Shown piece after piece: positions 38,010 to 47,115 of a DNA stretch of 64,000 bases. How positions within the stretch are numbered: the stretch's first letter is position 1; the number at the start of each line of letters is the position of its first letter. The notes beneath the pieces are model-generated. The model made no database searches. It had not been told where the DNA came from and worked only from the letters and a program-made list of their open reading frames with translations. Made by a program: the position numbers and the translations under genes. Source of the DNA: Actinomadura xylanilytica. GTDB taxonomy: Bacteria; Actinomycetota; Actinomycetes; Streptosporangiales; Streptosporangiaceae. The stretch is taken from NCBI RefSeq assembly GCF_030283145.1, contig NZ_JASNWE010000003.1, positions 1,054,001 to 1,118,000 of the forward strand, given 5' to 3'.

Positions 38010-39356
38010 CTAGCCTCTGACCAGGGTGGCCAGGACCTCTACGTGCTGGGTCATCGGGAAGGCGTCGAAGGCGCGGAGGGACTCCAGGGTCCAGCCGCGC
38101 TCGCTGAAGTAGGCCAGGTCGCGGGCGAGGGTGGCGGGGTCGCAGGAGACGTAGGCGATCTTGCGGCCGGCGATGCGGGTGATCTGGTCGACGACGCCGC
38201 GGCCGGCACCGGTACGGGGCGGGTCGAGGACGACCACGTCGGCGCGGCGGACGCGGGCGCCGCCCTGGTGGCCGGTGCCGCCGCGCTTGTTCTGCGAGCG
38301 CCCGGAGCCGTCGGCGCGGCCGAACTCCAGGTCGGCGACGACCTGCTCGACCGGGCCGCGCTCGATCGCGACGTGGGGCAGGTCGCGCAGGTTGAACTTG
38401 GCGTCGCGGACGGCCTGGCCGTCGGACTCGACGCCGACGACGAGGCCGTCGGGGCCGATGCGGTCGGCCAGCACGCCGGCGAACAGGCCGACGCCGCAGT
38501 ACAGGTCGAGGGCGATGTCGCCGGGCTTGGGCTCGAGCGCCTGGAGGACGGCGTCGGCGAGGAGCTGGGCGGCGCCGGGGTGGACCTGCCAGAAGCCGCT
38601 GCCGCTGACCTGGAACAGCCGGCCGGAGACCTCCTCGCGGACGTAGGGGAGGTTGGCCCCGGGCTCGGGCTTGCCGCGGACGAGGCGGACGGGCACGTCG
38701 AGGTGAGGCACCCGGATCTTGCGGCGGTCCCGGCCGCGGAGGACCACCAGGCGGTCGCCGGTGGCGGCGGACACGACGCCCTCGACGCCGGACGCGCCGG
38801 GCCAGCGCTTGTGCTCGATGCCCATCGCCTCGACGCCGGGGTGGGCGATGAGGCACTCGTCGACGGGCTCGAGGTCGTGCGAGCGGTGCCGGCGGAGGCC
38901 GACGGTGCCGTCCTCGACGGCGAACTGGACGCGGGTGCGCCAGCCGAGGCCGGGGCCGGGGGTGAACTCGTCGGAGGCCGGGTAGGGCACCTCCTCGACG
39001 ACGACCTCGCGGGTGATGCCCGCCAGGCGCTGGAGCTGCTCCTCGATCACGGCGGCCTTGAGCGCCCGCTGGGCGGGCAGGGACGCGTGCTGCCAGTCGC
39101 AGCCGCCGCAGCGGCCGGGGCCCGCGAACGGGCAGGGCGGAACGACGCGGTCGGGAGACGCCTGGAGGATCTCCTCGGCGTCGGCCCGCAGGAAGCTCTT
39201 GGTCACGTCGGTGACGCGGGCGCGGACCCGCTCGCCGGGGAGCGCGTGCCGGACGAAGACCACCCGGCCCTCATGCCTGGCCACGCAGAATCCGCCGTTG
39301 GCGACGTTGCCGACCTCCAGTTCGAGAAGGTCGTCGAGTCCGAGATCAGCTGTCAC
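38010..39356 (-). CDS. TRAM-domain class I SAM-dependent RNA (uracil) methyltransferase
   Basis: A 448-residue RlmD/TrmA-family enzyme, orthologous in context to mycobacterial Rv2689c. A TRAM domain covers about 1-60 (LLELEVGNVANGGFCVARH). Iron-sulfur-type cysteines follow (CPFAGPGRCGGCDWQHA near 80). SAM motifs include LFQVSGSGFWQVHP, ALDLYCGVGLFAG and LDPPRTGAGRG, and the catalytic cysteine is in VSCDPATLARDL near residue 402. An unusual basic Gly-rich insertion (SQNKRGGTGHQGG) precedes VVVLDPP. It methylates C5 of uridine in rRNA or tRNA. The GTG start at 39356 overlaps the permease stop by 11 bases. Confidence 0.88.
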   Translation of the reverse strand: MTADLGLDDLLELEVGNVANGGFCVARHEGRVVFVRHALPGERVRARVTDVTKSFLRADAEEILQASPDRVVPPCPFAGPGRCGGCDWQHASLPAQRALKAAVIEEQLQRLAGITREVVVEEVPYPASDEFTPGPGLGWRTRVQFAVEDGTVGLRRHRSHDLEPVDECLIAHPGVEAMGIEHKRWPGASGVEGVVSAATGDRLVVLRGRDRRKIRVPHLDVPVRLVRGKPEPGANLPYVREEVSGRLFQVSGSGFWQVHPGAAQLLADAVLQALEPKPGDIALDLYCGVGLFAGVLADRIGPDGLVVGVESDGQAVRDAKFNLRDLPHVAIERGPVEQVVADLEFGRADGSGRSQNKRGGTGHQGGARVRRADVVVLDPPRTGAGRGVVDQITRIAGRKIAYVSCDPATLARDLAYFSERGWTLESLRAFDAFPMTQHVEVLATLVRG

Positions 39357-41397
39357 GTTCCGAAACACTACCGCCACCGGCGGGTGCATCGTCCCGGTCG
39401 GGGCCGTGCCGGGGCGGGCGGCGGGACGCACCGGGGCCGGGCGGCTCCACCCGGCCCTTGAGCCGGTCGGACGAGTGGAGCTGCCAGGCGACGCTGGTCA
39501 CCATGACGCCGGGTTGGAACAGCAGCCGGCCCTTGAGCCGCAGGGCGCTCTGGTTGTGCAGGAGGTGCTCCCACCAGTGCCCGACGACGTACTCGGGGAT
39601 GAACACGGTGACCACGTCGCGGGGGCTGCGGCGGCGCACGCTCTTGACGTACTCCAGGACGGGCCGGGTGATCTCCCGGTACGGCGAGTCGAGGATCTTG
39701 AGCGGGACGGGCACGTCGAGGGCGTCCCATTCGCCCTGGAGGCGCTGGGACTCCTCGGCGTCCACCGCGACGCTGACCGCCTCCAGGGTGGACGGGCGGG
39801 TGGCGCGGGCGTAGGCCAGCGCGCGCAGCGTCGGCTTGTGGATCTTGGAGACGAGCACGATCGCGTGGTTGCGGGCGGGCAGCTGGACGTCCTCGCCGGT
39901 CGGCACCAGCTCGTCCGCCACCCGGTCGTAGTGCCGCCGGATCGCCTTCATCAGCAGGAACAGCAGCGGCATCGCGATGCACACGATGTAGGCGCCGAGC
40001 GCGAACTTGGTGATCAGCACCACGACCAGCACCACGCCGGTCAGCATCGCGCCGAACGCGTTGATGCCCCGGGAGGTGCGCATCCGGCGGCGCTGCGCCG
40101 GGTCGTCCTCGGTGGCGAGCAGCCGGTTCCAGTGCCGGACCATGCCGACCTGGCTGACGGTGAACGAGACGAACACGCCGACGGTGTAGAGCGGGATCAG
40201 CCGGCTGACCGACGCGTCGTAGGCGTAGATCAGCAGCCCCGCCATGGTGGCCAGGATGATGATGCCGTTGCTGAAGGCCAGCCGGTCGCCGCGGGTGTGG
40301 AGCTGGCGGGGCAGGTAGCGGTTCTGCGCGAGCACCGAGCCGAGCACCGGGAAGCCGTTGAAGGCGGTGTTGGCGGCCAGGAAGAGGATCAGCGCGGTCA
40401 TCACCGCGACCAGCGCGAACCCGGGGGTGAAGTTGCTGAACACGGTGTGCGCGACCTGCGCGATGACCGGGTCGGAGTCGACGACCTCGCGGCCGGTGGA
40501 CGGGTCGACCAGGTGGCTGCCCTGGTCGGGCTCGGCGAACTTGGCGTCGGTGATGAAGGCGAACGCGGTGACGCCGCCGAACATCGTCATCGCCACCACG
40601 CCGAGCGCCAGCAGGGTGCGGGCCGCGTTCTCGCCCTTGGGCTTCTTGAACGCCGGCACCCCGTTGCTGATCGCCTCGACCCCGGTGAGCGCGGCACAGC
40701 CGGACGAGAAGGCGCGCAGCAGCAGGAACACCAGCGCGAACCCGCCGACGCCCATCTCCTCGCCGCGGATCTCGAAGTCGGCGGTCTCGGCCTGGAGCTC
40801 GGCCCCGGTGAGCAGCCGCAGCACGCCCCACAGCAGCATGCTGCCGATCGCGAACATGAACAGGTAGGTCGGGATGGCGAAGGCGACCCCGGCCTCCTTG
40901 AGCCCGCGCAGGTTGCCGAGGGTCAGCAGCACCAGGATCACCAGCGCGACCGCGACCTCGTGCGGCTGGAGGAACTTCAGCAGGGCGCCGATGTTCTCGA
41001 CGCCGGACGAGACCGACACCGCGACGGTCAGGACGTAGTCGACCAGCAGCGCGCTGGCGACGAGCACGCCCCAGTTGGAGCCGAGGTTCTCGGTGGCGAC
41101 CTCGAAGTCGCCGCCGCCGCTCTGGTAGGCCCGGACGTTCTGCCGGTAGGAGGCGACGACGGTGAGGAGGATCACCACGACGGCCGCGGCCACCCACGGG
41201 GTGTACTGGTACATGACGAGCCCGCCGGCCCCGAGGGCCAGCAGGATCTCCTGGGGCGCGTACGCCACCGACGACAGCGCGTCGCTGGCGAACACGGGCA
41301 GCGCGATGCGCTTGGGGAGAAGCTGCTCGTGCTGCTGGGCGCTGCGCAGAGCGCGTCCCAGAAGCACCCGCTTCACAAGGTCCGGAGCCTTTGACAC
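39346..41397 (-). CDS. APC-superfamily permease, KimA-like potassium/amino-acid transporter
   Basis: A 683-residue membrane protein with the subfamily hallmark ALPVFASDALSSVAYAPQEI at about residues 32-51, roughly 12 hydrophobic helices to about 470, and a 210-residue cytosolic C-terminus (RNHAIVLVSKIHKPTLRALA, VTVFIPEYVVGHWWEHLLHN). The Bacillus relative KimA imports potassium and is inhibited by c-di-AMP. Divergent TrkA-like genes support a potassium role here, and the order matches Rv2690c. The C-terminus ends with a basic Pro-rich tail. GTG 41397 is the first good start. Confidence 0.82.
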   Translation of the reverse strand: MSKAPDLVKRVLLGRALRSAQQHEQLLPKRIALPVFASDALSSVAYAPQEILLALGAGGLVMYQYTPWVAAAVVVILLTVVASYRQNVRAYQSGGGDFEVATENLGSNWGVLVASALLVDYVLTVAVSVSSGVENIGALLKFLQPHEVAVALVILVLLTLGNLRGLKEAGVAFAIPTYLFMFAIGSMLLWGVLRLLTGAELQAETADFEIRGEEMGVGGFALVFLLLRAFSSGCAALTGVEAISNGVPAFKKPKGENAARTLLALGVVAMTMFGGVTAFAFITDAKFAEPDQGSHLVDPSTGREVVDSDPVIAQVAHTVFSNFTPGFALVAVMTALILFLAANTAFNGFPVLGSVLAQNRYLPRQLHTRGDRLAFSNGIIILATMAGLLIYAYDASVSRLIPLYTVGVFVSFTVSQVGMVRHWNRLLATEDDPAQRRRMRTSRGINAFGAMLTGVVLVVVLITKFALGAYIVCIAMPLLFLLMKAIRRHYDRVADELVPTGEDVQLPARNHAIVLVSKIHKPTLRALAYARATRPSTLEAVSVAVDAEESQRLQGEWDALDVPVPLKILDSPYREITRPVLEYVKSVRRRSPRDVVTVFIPEYVVGHWWEHLLHNQSALRLKGRLLFQPGVMVTSVAWQLHSSDRLKGRVEPPGPGASRRPPRHGPDRDDAPAGGGSVSERDS

Positions 41398-41572
41398 GGA
41401 CGAGACTCTAGCCCGTGGGGCGGACGGTGCCCGGACGCGGCCGGGGCGGGGCGCGGCTCCCCTCCCCGGGAACCGGTCCGCGCGGCTGGGTCGATGCTGG
41501 TTGGGTAGTACTTGCCTGGGCTGATGTGTAGCTTTGCTGCCCGGCAAGGGATCATTCGAAGAAGGAACCGCC

Positions 41573-42238
41573 GTGCATATCGTGATCATGGGGTGCGGGC
41601 GCGTCGGGTCGACGCTCGCCCACATTCTTGAGGACAAGGGTCATTCGGTCGCCATCATCGACCAGAGCCCCGAGGCGTTCCGCCGGCTGCGCAGCGGGTT
41701 CCGCGGCCGGCGGATCACCGGATTCGGGTTCGACCGGGACGTGATCGCCGAGGCCGGGATCGAGCAGGCGTCCGCGTTCGTGGCGGTGAGCAGCGGCGAC
41801 AACTCCAACATCATCTCGGCGCGGGTCGCCCGCGAGACGTTCGGCGTCGACAACGTGGTGGCCCGCATCTACGATCCGCGCCGCGCGGAGGTCTACCAGC
41901 GGCTGGGCATCCCGACGGTCGCAACGGTCCGCTGGACGGCCGACCAGATCCTGCGCCGGCTGCTCCCCGAGGGCGCCGAGCCGCTGTGGCGGGACCCGAC
42001 CGGCGCGGTGGTGCTGGCCGAGCTCGACGGCGGCCAGCGGTGGGTGGGCGAGAAGGTCACCGCGCTGGAGGAGGCCGCCGGGACCCGGGTCGCGTTCCTG
42101 TCCCGGATGGGCGAGGCGCTGGTGCCGCAGCCCGGCTCGGTGATCCAGGACGGGGACATCGTGCACATCATGGCCCGCGCCGACGATCTCGAGCGGGTCA
42201 ACGCCGCGGTCGCCGCGCGGAACGAGGGAGACGCCTGA
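41573..42238 (+). CDS. TrkA-family potassium uptake regulator, first of a pair (CeoB-like)
   Basis: A 221-residue RCK protein: RCK_N with HIVIMGCGRVGSTLAHILED and the acidic DQSPEAF loop for NAD(H) binding, and RCK_C with GALVPQPGSVIQDGDIVHIM-type pattern near the end (residues about 140-210). It gates potassium transport in response to nucleotides. AAGGA upstream of GTG 41573 fixes the start. It is divergent from the KimA-like permease and overlaps the next TrkA gene by one base (TGATG). The position corresponds to mycobacterial Rv2691. Confidence 0.9.
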   Translation: MHIVIMGCGRVGSTLAHILEDKGHSVAIIDQSPEAFRRLRSGFRGRRITGFGFDRDVIAEAGIEQASAFVAVSSGDNSNIISARVARETFGVDNVVARIYDPRRAEVYQRLGIPTVATVRWTADQILRRLLPEGAEPLWRDPTGAVVLAELDGGQRWVGEKVTALEEAAGTRVAFLSRMGEALVPQPGSVIQDGDIVHIMARADDLERVNAAVAARNEGDA

Positions 42239-42897
42239 TGCGGGTCGCGATCGCCGGGGCCGGCGCGGTGGGCCGGTCCATCGCCCAGGAACTGCTGGAG
42301 AACGGGCACGAGGTGCTCCTGATCGACAAGAGCCCCAAGGCCATCAAGGTCGAGATGGTGCCGCGGGCCGAGTGGCTGCTGGCCGACGCCTGCGAGATCG
42401 CGGCGCTCGACGACGCGGCCCTGGAGCGCTGCCAGGTGGTGGTCGCCTCGTCCGGCGACGACAAGGTCAACCTGGTGGTGTCGCTGCTGGCCAAGACCGA
42501 GTACGGGGTGCCGCGGGTGGTGGCGCGGATCAACCACCCCAAGAACGAGTGGCTGTTCAACGAGTCGTGGGGCGTGGACGTGGCGGTGTCCACCCCGCGA
42601 CTGCTGTCGGCGCTGGTCGAGGAGGCGGTGAGCGTCGGCGATCTGGTCCGGCTGATGACCTTCCGGCAGGGCGAGGCCAACCTCGTCGAGCTGACCCTGC
42701 CCGAGGACGCGCCGCTCGGCGGCGAGCGGGTCGGGTCGGTGGCGTGGCCGCGCGACACCGCCCTGGTGGCGATCCTGCGGGAGGGCCGGGTCCTGGTCCC
42801 GACCCCCGACGACACGCTGGAGCCCGGCGACGAGCTGATGTTCGTGGCCGTCCAGGACGTGGAGGACGAGCTCGCCGAGCTCCTCGGCGGGCACTGA
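42238..42897 (+). CDS. TrkA-family potassium uptake regulator, second of a pair (CeoC-like)
   Basis: A 219-residue RCK protein with MRVAIAGAGAVGRSIAQELL, the LLIDKSPKAI loop, VVASSGDDKVNLVVSLLAKT and a C-terminal RCK_C (VLVPTPDDTLEPGDELMFV). It probably forms a mixed assembly with the product of the upstream gene, as its start shares a base with that stop. It corresponds in order to Rv2692. A strong hairpin follows. Confidence 0.9.
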   Translation: MRVAIAGAGAVGRSIAQELLENGHEVLLIDKSPKAIKVEMVPRAEWLLADACEIAALDDAALERCQVVVASSGDDKVNLVVSLLAKTEYGVPRVVARINHPKNEWLFNESWGVDVAVSTPRLLSALVEEAVSVGDLVRLMTFRQGEANLVELTLPEDAPLGGERVGSVAWPRDTALVAILREGRVLVPTPDDTLEPGDELMFVAVQDVEDELAELLGGH

Positions 42898-42917
42898 TCC
42901 CTGGCGCGGCGCCGGAT

Positions 42918-42950
42918 GCCGTCCGTCCGGCCGCGCGCTGGACGGACGGC
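42918..42950. terminator. Bidirectional terminator after the TrkA pair
   Basis: GCCGTCCGTCC (42918-42928) pairs with GGACGGACGGC (42940-42950) around an 11-base loop. A second copy of the right arm at 42954-42964 offers an alternative fold. It lies between convergent genes. Confidence 0.65.
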
Positions 42951-42984
42951 GCTGGACGGACGGCGCGCGGCGCCCCGACGCGCT

Positions 42985-44406
42985 TCAGCGGAACTCGGCC
43001 AGCCGGGGGCGGATACCGATGATCACCAGGGCGGACACGACGACGACGGCCGCCCCCGGGAACACCGTCCAGCCGCCCAGCGTCCGCGAGCCGCCGGCCA
43101 TGTGGCGTTCATAGGCGCGGCGGTCGGCGTCCTGGAAGCCCGCCAGCAGCCGGTCGTACCGCTCGAAGTCGTAGTTGGCCTCGACCGGCTTGTATCCGGT
43201 GGTGACCTGGGCGGCCTTGTCCAGCCGGCCCTTGCGCACCATGACGCGCATGGCCGCGACGGACTTCTGGTAGGCGAGCACCTTGGGGAGCGTCTGCCCG
43301 GCACGCGGCTCCTTGTCCGGAAGCTGCGTCGTGCCGAGGACGCCCAGGAACATCCCGTACGACTGGTACAAGGTGGCGAGGTCGGAGGCGTAGCTGTCGG
43401 GCTTCGCGCCGGGCACCTCCACCAGGATCTGGGATCTGGCGAAGAACGACTGAAGGTACTGGTCCCGGCGGAACTCGTCGCCGATGAAGCGGCTCGCGTC
43501 GGCGTTGGCGTCCCGGCTGATCGCCCGCGCCTGCGCCAGGTCGAGCACCGAGTCGAGCGCCGCCCCGTCCCGCGCCCGCGCCTCCTCTGACCAGAACAGC
43601 CGCGCGCCCGGCACCACCAGCGCGAGCGCCGCGACGGTGGCGAGCAGCACGGCCGGGTTGATCAGCCGGTGGTGCCTGCGGTAGAGCAGCAGCTGGAGCC
43701 AGCCGAGGGCGGCGACCAGCCCGGTCCCGAGGACGAGGACCAGCGACCTGGCCTCGATCGCGGCGCCGGTCTGCCCCCGCCGGGCCCGGTCCAGGACGGC
43801 GCGGTGGGCGCCCGTGAGCCGGTCGGCGGCCGGGAGGGCCTCCACCTCGAGCAGGTCGGTCGCCTCGCGGTACTTCCGCAGCACCTGTTCCGGCGCGGCG
43901 GCGACGGGGTGGGCGGCCTCCTTGTCGACGTAGAGGACCTGCCCGGCGACCTGCTGGTAGCGGCCGAACACCTCCAGCGTCGAGCCCAGCTCGCGGCGGA
44001 CGGCGGGATCGCGGGAGACCGCGGCCTGCTGGAGGTCGCCGGCCGCGCGCCGGCGGGCCGCATCGAAGCGCTGGACGAACGCGCTCCGTCCGTCCCCGGC
44101 CCCCTCCTTGCCGACGAGCACCACGTTCGCGAGCTGGGCGTCCATCTCGGTGAGCTGGAGGCTCAGATCGGCCGCGGCGGTGACCTGCGGCGCGGTGTCG
44201 CGGCCGATCAGCCGCACGCCGCCGCGCAGGTCGGCCGCCCCGAGGGTGACGGCCGCGCCGAGCGCGACGGCCAGGAGCAGCACCGCCGCGGTCAGCCCCC
44301 GCAGCCAGGTGGGGGTGCTCCAGTCGCGGGGCGAGGAGCGGCGCCGGGCCGCCGCCGGGACCGGGCTCGGAAGCTCCAGCTCGCTCCCCTGAGCGATCAT
44401 CGTCAT
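42985..44406 (-). CDS. GlnX-like four-helix membrane protein downstream of pknG
   Basis: A 473-residue membrane protein with helices near 35-58, 222-240, 247-270 and 445-465. Two large extracytoplasmic helical domains lie between the first and second (DTAPQVTAAADLSLQLTEMD) and the third and fourth (LDLAQARAISRDANADASRF) helices. In mycobacteria glnX, glnH and pknG form an operon in which GlnX relays amino-acid sensing to PknG. Here it is 21 bases downstream of pknG and glnH is absent, so the ligand-binding partner must be elsewhere or missing. AAGGGACG upstream supports the start. Confidence 0.75.
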   Translation of the reverse strand: MTMIAQGSELELPSPVPAAARRRSSPRDWSTPTWLRGLTAAVLLLAVALGAAVTLGAADLRGGVRLIGRDTAPQVTAAADLSLQLTEMDAQLANVVLVGKEGAGDGRSAFVQRFDAARRRAAGDLQQAAVSRDPAVRRELGSTLEVFGRYQQVAGQVLYVDKEAAHPVAAAPEQVLRKYREATDLLEVEALPAADRLTGAHRAVLDRARRGQTGAAIEARSLVLVLGTGLVAALGWLQLLLYRRHHRLINPAVLLATVAALALVVPGARLFWSEEARARDGAALDSVLDLAQARAISRDANADASRFIGDEFRRDQYLQSFFARSQILVEVPGAKPDSYASDLATLYQSYGMFLGVLGTTQLPDKEPRAGQTLPKVLAYQKSVAAMRVMVRKGRLDKAAQVTTGYKPVEANYDFERYDRLLAGFQDADRRAYERHMAGGSRTLGGWTVFPGAAVVVVSALVIIGIRPRLAEFR

Positions 44407-44427
44407 CGGCGGGCGTCCCTTCCGTGG

Positions 44428-46773
44428 TCAGATCAGCGTGGTCGGCCGGACGATGTTGGCGCGCTCGGCCAGCGCCACCCGCTCGGCCCTGGTCTCGGCG
44501 AGCCGGCCCAGCCGGCGGTAGAGGCGTTCCAGGCCGCGCCGCAGATCCCGTTCGGTCAGCGGCACCCCGAGCACGGCCGCCCCGTCCGGGAACGTCGCCG
44601 GGCCCGTCCCGGACGGGGAGAGCAGCAGGTCGAGCGCGGTCTCCAGGAGGAGGACGGCGAGGCGCCCGTGCCAGTCGGCGGCGATGGTCAGCGACTCCAG
44701 CCGCGTCCCGCAGTCGATCAGCTCCTCGGGCCGCGGCCCGTCCGGCCGCCGGGCCTTGAGGACGGCGATGATCGCGGCCACCTGGGCGTCGGTGTGGTGC
44801 CGCGACGTGGCGGGCACCGACCGCAGGGCGCGCACCGCGCTCGCCCGGTGCCCGCGCGCCGACCGGACCCGGGCCAGGGCGAACGCCGCGCCGATGTAGG
44901 AGTGGTCGGTGCGCCACACCGCCTCCAGATACCGTTCGGCCTGCGCGTGCAGACCGCGGGCCTCGGCGCACAGCCCGAGGGCGAGCTTGGGGGCGGCCTC
45001 CCCCGGCAGCCGGTCGCGCAGCACCCCGAAGAGGTCCGCGGCCCTCTCGACGTCGCCCTCGGCCAGGGCGAGCAGCGCCCGGTACCAGTCGGCCCGCCAG
45101 TCGTCGCCCAGCCCGGCCAGCAGCGTCTGCGCGTCCTTGCGGTTCCCGAACGCGATGTGCGCGCGCACGAGCGCCAGGTCGACCTCCACCGACGACACGC
45201 GCGGCTTGGCCAGCGCCGCGAGGAGCGCCGCGGGGGTCGCCTCGGACAGGCCCGCCAGGTATCCGGCCGCCGGGTCCTGGTCGTCGGCCAGCGGCAGCGG
45301 CAGCCGGTCGGCCAGCCGCGCGGCGTCCGCGGGCCTGCTGACGGGATTCCCGGTGATCCGCGGCTCGGGCCCGAACCAGGCCGACTCCCCCGGCCGCGCC
45401 CGCCCGTCCTCCACGGCGAGGACCTCGCGCAGCACCCCCATGAGCTGGTCGGCCATCTCGGCGGCCGTCTGGAAGCGCTCGGCGGGCTCGGCGTGCGTTG
45501 CCCGCCGCAGCAGCCGGTCGAACGACTCGAACTCCGCCAGCAGCGGCACCCGCGCCGGGGCGGGCAGCGAGTGCCGGAACGTCCCGGTGAACCCGGTGAA
45601 CTCGAAGCTCAGCACGGCCATCGTCCGGGCCACCGTGTACAGGTCCGAGCTCGGTGAGGGGCCCTCGTCGGCGATCTCGGGGGCCTGGTACCCGATGGTG
45701 CCGTAGATCGCGCCATCGGGGTCGCCGGCGTGCCGCACCCCGCCGAGGTCGATCAGCCGGAGCTGCTCCCCGGTCTGGATCGCGTTGTCGGGCTTGAAGT
45801 CGCAGTACAGCAGGCCCCGCTCGTGCAGGTGGCCGAGCGCCCGCAGCGCCTCCAGCCCGTAGGCCAGGACCTGCGGCAGCGGCAGCGACTCCCCCGTCCG
45901 CTCGCGCCGCTCGAGCACGATCTGCTTGAGCGAGCGGCCTCCGACGTACTCCATGACGGTGTAGCCGTCGCCGTCGTGCTGGACGAAGTTGTAGATCTTG
46001 ACGATGTTCGGGTGCTCGACCTCGGCCAGGAACCGCCGCTCGGCCACCGCCGCCGCCATCGCGTCGGCGTCCCCGGAGTCGAGCAGGCCCTTGAGCACCA
46101 CCCACCGGTCGGACACGTTGCGGTCCTTGGCCAGGTAGATCCAGCCGAGGCCGCCGTGCGCCAGGCAGCCCTGCACCTCGTACTGGCCGCCCACCCGGTC
46201 GCCCGCGGCCAGCTTGGGACGGAAGGCGAACCGGGTACGGCAGCGGGGGCAGAACCCCTCCGTCCGTCCCGGGGTACCGTCCTTGCCGCGGCCGACCGGG
46301 CTCTCGCAGCCGCCGCAGAAGCGCTTGGCCTCCGGAACCTGCGGGTCGTCCAGGATCGCTTCGGTCGGATCGAGGTACGGCACCGCCGGCATGTCGACCA
46401 GGCCGGCCCCGAGCAGCCCGCGCCGGGACGGCCCGGGGGGCCCATACCGTCCGGTACCGGTCCCGCCGCCCGAGCCAGGCGCCCCGGGCGCGGACGGATC
46501 CGTGCGGCCGCTCGGACGGCTGGAGGCGTTCTCAGGGCTCGGGGCGTTCTCAGAGCTCGGGGCGTTCGGACGGCTCGGGGCGTTCGGACGGCTCGGGGCG
46601 TTCGGACGGCTCGGGGCGTTCGGACGGCTCGGGGCGTTCTCCTCGTTCGGACGGGTGACCGCCGAAGGTGAGACCAGGGGCGCGGGGCTCCCCGCGGAAG
46701 CGGCGAGCAGGCCGCAGACATCGCAGTACCCGTCCGCGACGACCCCGGTGCAGTTCGGTGCGGTGCAACGCAT
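44428..46773 (-). CDS. pknG: Serine/threonine-protein kinase PknG
   Basis: A 781-residue PknG. Residues 3-20 form a small Cys ribbon (CTAPNC...CDVC), then a repeated NAPSRP segment (about 45-78). A rubredoxin-like zinc domain (FCGGC...CPRC) is near 150-180. The kinase at about 193-440 shows HGGLGWIYLAKD, the Lys in WVVLKGL, catalytic loop LLYCDFKPDN near 323 and LIDLGGVRH, with the PknG-type IYGTIGYQAPE. TPR repeats occupy about 560-780. It senses amino acid supply and controls 2-oxoglutarate metabolism through GarA in relatives. The gene interrupts an otherwise conserved block (Rv2692/Rv2693c). Confidence 0.93.
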   Translation of the reverse strand: MRCTAPNCTGVVADGYCDVCGLLAASAGSPAPLVSPSAVTRPNEENAPSRPNAPSRPNAPSRPNAPSRPNAPSSENAPSPENASSRPSGRTDPSAPGAPGSGGGTGTGRYGPPGPSRRGLLGAGLVDMPAVPYLDPTEAILDDPQVPEAKRFCGGCESPVGRGKDGTPGRTEGFCPRCRTRFAFRPKLAAGDRVGGQYEVQGCLAHGGLGWIYLAKDRNVSDRWVVLKGLLDSGDADAMAAAVAERRFLAEVEHPNIVKIYNFVQHDGDGYTVMEYVGGRSLKQIVLERRERTGESLPLPQVLAYGLEALRALGHLHERGLLYCDFKPDNAIQTGEQLRLIDLGGVRHAGDPDGAIYGTIGYQAPEIADEGPSPSSDLYTVARTMAVLSFEFTGFTGTFRHSLPAPARVPLLAEFESFDRLLRRATHAEPAERFQTAAEMADQLMGVLREVLAVEDGRARPGESAWFGPEPRITGNPVSRPADAARLADRLPLPLADDQDPAAGYLAGLSEATPAALLAALAKPRVSSVEVDLALVRAHIAFGNRKDAQTLLAGLGDDWRADWYRALLALAEGDVERAADLFGVLRDRLPGEAAPKLALGLCAEARGLHAQAERYLEAVWRTDHSYIGAAFALARVRSARGHRASAVRALRSVPATSRHHTDAQVAAIIAVLKARRPDGPRPEELIDCGTRLESLTIAADWHGRLAVLLLETALDLLLSPSGTGPATFPDGAAVLGVPLTERDLRRGLERLYRRLGRLAETRAERVALAERANIVRPTTLI
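46556..46640. repeat. 18-bp tandem coding repeat in pknG N-terminus
   Basis: GGGGCGTTCGGACGGCTC repeats four times perfectly, with partial copies outside, encoding NAPSRP units. The perfection suggests recent slippage expansion in a disordered linker. Confidence 0.85.
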
Positions 46774-47115
46774 CAGCCGGCCTCCAGGCGACAGAGCTAT
46801 CCCGTATCGCCGACCAGACTTCCCGGCACACCTAAAAGCACTTTATCCGGATCCTTCGGAAAACACCCACTCAATTCGCGAATTCAACGGCGACCACGTA
46901 CGGCCATTGATATTCCGAACCAATACGCGATGGGCGGCGTCAGACCACTTCGGAGGGACGTACGGGCACGTCCAGGCCCGCACGGCGGGCACAGCGGGGC
47001 CCGGCACGGCGGGCAGGCCGGACGCGGACGGCTCCGCACGCGTGACAGCGCGGGCGCGTGTTGAAGGTGCGGGCGGAATTGAACGGTTTCTTTACGGCCT
47101 GCCGATGACCGGACG
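46774..47115. other. 342-bp intergenic region upstream of pknG
   Basis: No gene seen. The part near pknG (46800-46930) is AT-rich for this genome and contains the perfect palindrome AATTCGCGAATT (46873-46884), probably within the pknG promoter region. The part from 46940 to 47100 is GC-rich without a supported ORF. Confidence 0.45.

Noticed and set aside
41398..41572. c-di-AMP (ydaO-type) riboswitch upstream of the KimA-like permease or trkA
   Set aside because: The 175-bp gap lacks the conserved ydaO core segments that I could recognise, and is too short for both a full riboswitch and two divergent promoters.
46556..46640. Possible CRISPR or minisatellite array
   Set aside because: The 18-base units are in frame in pknG and encode NAPSRP repeats without spacers.
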